From: Anaerolineae bacterium
GTDB lineage: Bacteria > Chloroflexota > Anaerolineae > Aggregatilineales > Phototrophicaceae
Assembly: GCA_028284565.1 (NCBI GenBank)
Contig: JANQRM010000457.1
Location: 1 to 10,953, forward strand
Direction: 5' to 3'
DNA: 10,953 nucleotides
The notes beneath the pieces are model-generated. The model searched no databases, was not told the origin of the DNA, and worked only from the letters and a program-made list of their open reading frames with translations. Numbering within the stretch: the stretch's first letter is position 1; every line of letters begins with the position of its first letter. The position numbers and the translations under genes were made by a program. Positions 7,405 to 10,953 of the stretch are shown piece after piece.

Positions 7405-7935
7405 ATGCCATTACTCGACATCATTCAACCCGATAATCCCATTCTGCGGAAGAAAGCCATTCGCGTCACCAGCTTCGACGATAAATTGCAAGAACTCATC
7501 GACAATATGGAAGAGACCTTGATTGCCGCGCCGGGGGTGGGCTTGGCGGCTCCACAGGTGGCTGTCAGTCAACGGCTGATTCTGGTGCGTCTGCCGGATG
7601 ATGAGGAAAGTCAAGAAGAATTTGGGGATGAAGCGGGAGTACTCTACGTCGTTGCCAACCCCAAGATTATCAAAACGAGTAAAGAGATCGAACCGGGTGT
7701 CGAAGGCTGTTTGTCACTGCCCGGCTTATTTGGTGAAGTAGACCGTCACACAATGGTCGTTGTCACCGGACAAGACCGCCATGGGAAGCCCTTCCGCATA
7801 AAAGCCAAAGGATGGTTAGCGCGTGTCTTCCAGCATGAAATTGATCACCTCGACGGACAACTCTTCATCGACATCGCCAACAAGGTCTGGCAACACGAAG
7901 ACGAAGAAGACAGTGAATCCGAAGCAGAGGCTTAG
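7405..7935 (+). CDS. def: Peptide deformylase
   Basis: 176 aa from the ATG at 7405. It removes the N-formyl group from nascent proteins using a Cys/His/His-bound metal (usually Fe2+). The three family motifs are intact: GVGLAAPQ (residues 44-51), EGCLSLP with ligand Cys102, and QHEIDHLDG with His144, catalytic Glu145 and His148. The GTG/ATG pair at 7348/7351 is in frame and would add 19 or 18 residues. Family members normally begin just before the LLDIIQPDNPILRKKA segment, and a GAG lies about 8-10 nt before 7405, so I chose the later start. Residues about 67-76 form an acidic insertion (DDEESQEEFGDEAG), and the C-terminal tail is strongly acidic (EDEEDSESEAEA). It stands alone between rnz and a convergent gene, without the fmt neighbour often seen. 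Confidence 0.93.
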   Translation: MPLLDIIQPDNPILRKKAIRVTSFDDKLQELIDNMEETLIAAPGVGLAAPQVAVSQRLILVRLPDDEESQEEFGDEAGVLYVVANPKIIKTSKEIEPGVEGCLSLPGLFGEVDRHTMVVVTGQDRHGKPFRIKAKGWLARVFQHEIDHLDGQLFIDIANKVWQHEDEEDSESEAEA

Positions 7936-8071
7936 GGCATGTGATGTTCGCCTTTTGCTGACCACGATAAATCATGAGAAGCCCCTCTCCTGTGAAGTGC
8001 AACGGAGCGAATACTAGAGGGATTTGGGGTGAGGTCAATAAATTGTTTAAAAACGCAGATATTGAGAACTG
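7936..8071. other. Gap between convergent def and SRPBCC genes, no terminator seen
   Basis: 136 bp. The centre (about 7982-8034) holds a degenerate repeat-like segment. No hairpin followed by a T-run was found for either gene. The right part is AT-rich (TAAATTGTTTAAAAA). Confidence 0.5.
7982..8034. repeat. Degenerate dispersed-repeat remnant (CCCCTCTCC ... GAGGG-GGGGTGAGG type)
   Basis: CCCCTCTCC at 7982-7990 and TAGAGGGATTTGGGGTGAGG at 8015-8034 resemble the two ends of a repeat I recall from many cyanobacterial and Chloroflexota intergenic regions. CCCTCT (7983-7988) can pair with AGAGGG (8016-8021) across a 27-nt loop; an alternative is CTCC (7987-7990) with GGAG (8004-8007). The middle is not palindromic, so this would be a decayed copy. 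Confidence 0.4.
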
Positions 8072-8506
8072 CTAGTCACCACTTTCTAGTAATTCTTTGA
8101 GACGTTGATAATCCGCTTGAATTGACCGACGCATCATCCAATTGGTCAGTGGTGCAAACAGTTTAATCAGCCCACTCGGTTTCCCACTGATAATCGCCTC
8201 GACTTGCGTCCCATTGGAGATGGGTTTCACTGCTCGCACAACCTGAATAGGAAAGGTGCTTTCAGTCGTCTCGAATTCAACCCGTTCATTCGGCACAAAT
8301 TTCGTCACGACGAACTTCGATTCAATTCGTCGCAGGGCGAACTCAGCTACCTGCGTGTAACGCGATCCTTCTCCAACAGGGGGTTCTGACGTGAAGGTGC
8401 AAGACACCATCCCATTCTGCCATTGGGGATTGTTCTCAAAGTTGGTGATATAGGCAAAAACATCCTCAACAGGACGTTCAATTACAATCTGAATCTCAAC
8501 ACGCAT
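8072..8506 (-). CDS. SRPBCC-fold (START-like / polyketide cyclase-like) protein
   Basis: 144 aa, the typical size of a single SRPBCC domain, a helix-grip fold with a hydrophobic ligand pocket. Seen: the N-terminal strand VEIQIVIERPVEDVFAYITN with the usual 'P-x-x-x-VF' turn; the FENNPQWQNG segment; an antiparallel strand series; and the long C-terminal helix (WMMRRSIQADYQRLKELLE) that closes the pocket. No catalytic residue set is evident, so lipid or ligand binding is as likely as enzymatic activity. The ATG at 8506-8504 has AGGTG (8515-8511, minus strand) 4 nt upstream. That site lies in one arm of an inverted repeat (8511-8554), which could control translation or bind a repressor. It is 75 bp downstream of the WD40 lipoprotein gene in the same direction, so read-through is possible. 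Confidence 0.8.
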   Translation of the reverse strand: MRVEIQIVIERPVEDVFAYITNFENNPQWQNGMVSCTFTSEPPVGEGSRYTQVAEFALRRIESKFVVTKFVPNERVEFETTESTFPIQVVRAVKPISNGTQVEAIISGKPSGLIKLFAPLTNWMMRRSIQADYQRLKELLESGD

Positions 8507-8510
8507 ACGA

Positions 8511-8554
8511 CACCTGAATAATTTAACCGATGAGTTAAATGATTGTATCAGGTG
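8511..8554 (-). promoter_or_regulatory. Long inverted repeat over the SRPBCC ribosome binding site (hairpin or operator)
   Basis: Left arm CACCTGAATAATTTAAC (8511-8527), 6-nt loop (8528-8533), right arm GTTAAATGATT (8534-8544), a 4-nt bulge GTAT, then CAGGTG (8549-8554). Sixteen of 17 arm positions pair. In the minus-strand transcript the 3' arm contains the AGGTG ribosome binding site of the SRPBCC gene. The core TTTAAC-CGATGA-GTTAAA also looks like a palindromic operator of the TetR type. No T-run follows, so it is not an intrinsic terminator. Confidence 0.6.
8542..8547 (-). promoter_or_regulatory. Possible -10 box for the SRPBCC gene
   Basis: On the minus strand this reads TACAAT (5/6 of TATAAT), 35 bp before the ATG. 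The predicted start of transcription would fall in the TTTAAC/GTTAAA palindrome. No good -35 box was found at 16-18 bp spacing, so the call is weak. Confidence 0.25.
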
Positions 8555-8581
8555 ATGTTGAGCTTGGGTATGCTGAATGGA

Positions 8582-9808
8582 TTAACTTTCGTCGCGTGGG
8601 ATTCCCCAGATATAAACCGGACCGCCTGCATCAAAAATCGCCAGCGTGTAACCATCATCTGCCCAATCAACCGCGAAGATATTGTTCGTGCCGACATCCA
8701 GATTCGCACGTACAATCCCCGAATCGGATACTTCGGACAAATTCCACAGCGACATATCCGTACCGCGCACCGACGTGACTAGTAAATTACCATCCAGTGA
8801 GAAGTCAGCAGACAGTCGGTCCCCCTCTAAGCCGGGCAAGGTTCCTAAAGGTGAGGCATTCTCCGTATTCCAGATGGTCATTGGATTACTGCGTCCCGCA
8901 TGAACCAGCAAGCGTCCATCGGGCGAGAATTGGAGCAATTCACTCGTGCCACCTTCACCCGTTTGCAAGACATAAGCCAAATCTTGCGACTCCATATCCC
9001 ACATCGCGATGAAGTTTCCTGTTGCCGTTGCCAAGCGTGACCCATCGGGTGAAAAGGCAATCTCAGAGGCAAAGGGTCCTTCGAGATCAAAGGTCATCAC
9101 GCGATTTTCTTCTTGCCAATCCCAAATGGACACGATGCCATCCTGACCAGCAATGGCAAGCAATGCACCATCGGATGTGAAATCCATTGCCGTAATCTGG
9201 AATTCATGCGCGGGGAATGTCACAAGCGAGAGCCGTTCTAACGTATCCCAGACCTTCACTGTACCATCTGTCCCACTCATCGCTAGCCAGCCCTCATCAG
9301 CGAAATAAGCGACTTGGCTATTAAAGGTTTCATGTCCGGTAAAGTCATTCAAAATGCTGCCAGCTTCGGTGTTGATGACCGTCACATCGCCTTCACCTGT
9401 AATGGCATAGAGTTCATTTTTATCGGCAGAATACAATACCCGTAACGCGCCTGACCGTGAGCGACTGAACACCAATTCCCCACGCGCCAAATCCCAATCC
9501 ATAATCAAATCATTATTGAGGAGGGCAAGTCGCGTCCCATCCGGCGAGAAAGAATGACTAAATACGGTACTCGGCGTTCCCGGCGCATCCAATCGTCCGA
9601 GATACGCAATCTGTGGCGCATTCTCTATTGTGACCGGTTCGTTCGGCTCTTGATAGGATGGGGCAGGCACAGTCGGAGTCGGTTCACCACCAATGTCGGG
9701 TACATCAGGGGTGTTGGTGGGTGAAGTGGATGTATCCGCCTCTGGTGTACAGGCAACAATCAGAATCAGCAGGGCAAGCCACCAACTCAGTAATCGCTTA
9801 TCACCCAT
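8582..9808 (-). CDS. WD40-repeat lipoprotein
   Basis: 408 aa from the ATG at 9808-9806. An earlier in-frame start at 9889 would overlap the upstream gene by 89 bp and bury the signal peptide, so it is rejected; GAGGG (9821-9817) stands 8 nt before the chosen start. The N-terminus MGDKRLLSWWLALLILIVAC is a lipoprotein signal with the lipobox ending in Cys20. A Pro/Thr/Ser-rich linker follows to about residue 60. The rest is eight beta-propeller repeats, recognisable by SPDG-type turns (FSPDGTRLA, FSPDGSRLA, FSPDGRLL, FSLDGNLL) and WD-like strand ends (VKVWD, VSIWD, IAMWD, MTIWN, MSLWN, VYIWG). The propeller probably sits outside the membrane as a protein-interaction scaffold; no catalytic site is seen. 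It overlaps the preceding membrane protein gene by 8 bp (ATGGGTGA), so the two are co-translated and may work together. Confidence 0.85.
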   Translation of the reverse strand: MGDKRLLSWWLALLILIVACTPEADTSTSPTNTPDVPDIGGEPTPTVPAPSYQEPNEPVTIENAPQIAYLGRLDAPGTPSTVFSHSFSPDGTRLALLNNDLIMDWDLARGELVFSRSRSGALRVLYSADKNELYAITGEGDVTVINTEAGSILNDFTGHETFNSQVAYFADEGWLAMSGTDGTVKVWDTLERLSLVTFPAHEFQITAMDFTSDGALLAIAGQDGIVSIWDWQEENRVMTFDLEGPFASEIAFSPDGSRLATATGNFIAMWDMESQDLAYVLQTGEGGTSELLQFSPDGRLLVHAGRSNPMTIWNTENASPLGTLPGLEGDRLSADFSLDGNLLVTSVRGTDMSLWNLSEVSDSGIVRANLDVGTNNIFAVDWADDGYTLAIFDAGGPVYIWGIPRDES

Positions 9809-10953
9809 CCAGCCCACCCTCTTGTAAGGGGATATTCGCCGCCTGAATACCAAATGTGGGGATTTGGTCGAGTCCACATTCTCCTTCAAACGCTTCCACT
9901 ACCCCGTTTTCGTTGGCATCTATTCCGCCCATCAAAGCCGAGGCTATATCGGCGGCTTCTTGCGCTTGGTCAGCAACCGCTTCTAAGGTTTCTCCAACGA
10001 GGACTTGTTGCTCGATTTCGATCACCATATCTGCCCACATCCGCACATTAAACGTACAGACCAGAATGAGTTCGAGGTTCGATTGAACTTGAGAACTCAC
10101 GCCAGAATTTTGCATGAGTGATAGACTATTCTCGATATTGTCCAAGAAGATGTAAACACCAAAGCCACGCCCCGGATTGGCAGGTCGCCCATTGCCATCG
10201 TGGTCTTCATTCGTGCCTTGCAGGATGTTCAAGGTATGTTCGACGTGCGTAAACATACCACCCAATGCACTTGCACTCGCCGCAAGTCCAGAATGTTGTG
10301 CGCCTGTTGCGGCTTCCGTCTTGGCACTCTCCAACCAACTCATGCCATTGATTCCATCGTCTGCCCCAAGAAATATCGAGCGGAAGGCATTCGTCAATTC
10401 AATAGGGATTTGCCCACTATAAGCAGTCTCTCCAGTTGGTTCATCACCCTCATCCATCTCCAAGCTAATGAGTATGGCGTTGTACATCGCAGGTAAAAAG
10501 TTGCCATCGGGGTCGGTATAGGACAACACACCATCCCCAAAGGCATCAGCACTTAATTGCCCAAGCGAGATCGTCTCGCCTGATTCTGTATTACGAAGCC
10601 ATGCCACATAAATCATGCCATCAGGAGGCGTGTCTAAATCAAAAGTTAAGTTAATCGTATCCGCTGTGTTATAGCGTAAGTCACCGATACGCGGGAGATC
10701 AGGTGTTGGTTCAGTTGTCGGCGGAACATCAGTGGGGTCTTCTGCCAAAGCTGTTGCACTTTGCGTCGGAGGCGTGGCTCCGCCTTGTGGATTAATCAGT
10801 AAGATGGCGACTATTACAATCACAAGCGCAATCAAACCAAAGCCAGCCAATAGCACTAAGGGATTCGTCCCCGATTGCAACACCACTGTTGGGGTCTGTT
10901 GAGGATTCGTCGGCTGGTTAAAGTTAACTGTTGCTTGTTGTTCACTTCCCTTG
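9801..10953 (-). CDS. Single-pass membrane protein with RskA-like segment and EF-hand-type loop (5' end outside window)
   Basis: The frame stays open to the right edge: 22 codons precede the GTG at 10886 and no ribosome binding site precedes that GTG, so the true start is off the window. Numbering from that GTG: a transmembrane helix at about 9-31, a Pro/Thr-rich linker at about 35-65, then a beta-rich stretch at about 66-165. That stretch (IYVAWLRNTESGETISLGQL ... PTGETAYSGQIPI) resembles the extracytoplasmic domain of RskA-type anti-sigma factors. Residues about 167-340 look mostly helical, with His198, His214 and His217. A canonical 12-residue EF-hand-like loop, DANENGVVEAFE (323-334), and a second Asp-rich loop (DHDGNG, 228-233) suggest calcium binding. 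The unseen N-terminal part is probably cytoplasmic; a kinase, FHA or zinc-finger domain would be typical but none can be seen. The stop overlaps the WD40 lipoprotein start by 8 bp. Overall function unknown. Confidence 0.65.
   Translation of the reverse strand, partial: KGSEQQATVNFNQPTNPQQTPTVVLQSGTNPLVLLAGFGLIALVIVIVAILLINPQGGATPPTQSATALAEDPTDVPPTTEPTPDLPRIGDLRYNTADTINLTFDLDTPPDGMIYVAWLRNTESGETISLGQLSADAFGDGVLSYTDPDGNFLPAMYNAILISLEMDEGDEPTGETAYSGQIPIELTNAFRSIFLGADDGINGMSWLESAKTEAATGAQHSGLAASASALGGMFTHVEHTLNILQGTNEDHDGNGRPANPGRGFGVYIFLDNIENSLSLMQNSGVSSQVQSNLELILVCTFNVRMWADMVIEIEQQVLVGETLEAVADQAQEAADIASALMGGIDANENGVVEAFEGECGLDQIPTFGIQAANIPLQEGGLDG

Noticed and set aside
8204..8389. Open frame on the + strand opposite the SRPBCC gene
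   Set aside because: It lies inside the minus-strand gene, which has a recognisable fold and coherent start; the + frame encodes no recognisable motif.
9809..9889. 27-residue N-terminal extension of the WD40 lipoprotein
   Set aside because: It overlaps the upstream gene and puts 27 residues before the signal peptide; the ATG at 9808 has a good ribosome binding site and gives a clean lipobox.
10177..10496. Overlapping + strand open frames opposite the membrane protein gene
   Set aside because: They are Cys/Ser/Pro-rich translations of the opposite strand, with no ribosome binding site and no recognisable motif.
10884..10886. GTG as the real start of the right-hand membrane protein
   Set aside because: The frame is open to the window edge, no ribosome binding site precedes the GTG, and the upstream residues are a Gln/Pro/Thr-rich stretch that fits a juxtamembrane linker.
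1..10953. CRISPR array, transposase, toxin-antitoxin, restriction or phage genes
   Set aside because: Looked for on both strands; no regular spacer-repeat pattern, transposase motif or small paired toxin/antitoxin frames were found.

Overview
The window looks like chromosomal DNA of a Chloroflexota bacterium, probably Anaerolineae-like. This is inferred from style rather than from a marker gene: Pro/Thr-rich linkers behind single membrane anchors, a WD40-repeat lipoprotein, a GT-C glycosyltransferase with a C-terminal beta-type domain, TTG starts, mid-range GC and degenerate G/C-rich palindromic repeats. No mobile element, phage gene, CRISPR array, tRNA or rRNA was seen.

Plus strand, 1-4134: a tight run of four genes. 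Three are divergent tandem paralogues of clan GH-A (TIM-barrel) glycoside hydrolases. The first is cut by the left edge; the second and third begin with a membrane anchor. All keep the WNE-x-NL-x-REW acid/base motif and a downstream TE(L/F)G or MEFG nucleophile motif. A four-helix CopD-like membrane protein follows, overlapping the third hydrolase and best started at a TTG. After a 110-bp gap with a 12-bp hairpin come a large GT-C (GT39/PMT-like) membrane glycosyltransferase and, joined to it by a TAATG stop/start overlap, ribonuclease Z (rnz). After a further gap containing a heptamer repeat comes peptide deformylase (def).

Minus strand, 8072-10953: read from right to left, a single-pass membrane protein (start beyond the window) with an RskA-like extracellular segment, a helical His-containing region and an EF-hand-type loop overlaps an eight-repeat WD40 lipoprotein by 8 bp. 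A separate SRPBCC-fold gene follows. An imperfect 17-bp inverted repeat lies immediately upstream of it and includes its ribosome binding site. def and the SRPBCC gene converge on a gap with a degenerate repeat.

Taken together, the left half probably makes or remodels a surface glycan (three extracytoplasmic hydrolases plus a lipid-linked sugar transferase) next to two housekeeping genes. The right half encodes an envelope protein pair of unknown role. I found no convincing new defence or mobile system. The most interesting points are the hydrolase triplet, the coupled envelope pair, and the inverted repeat over the SRPBCC gene's ribosome binding site.
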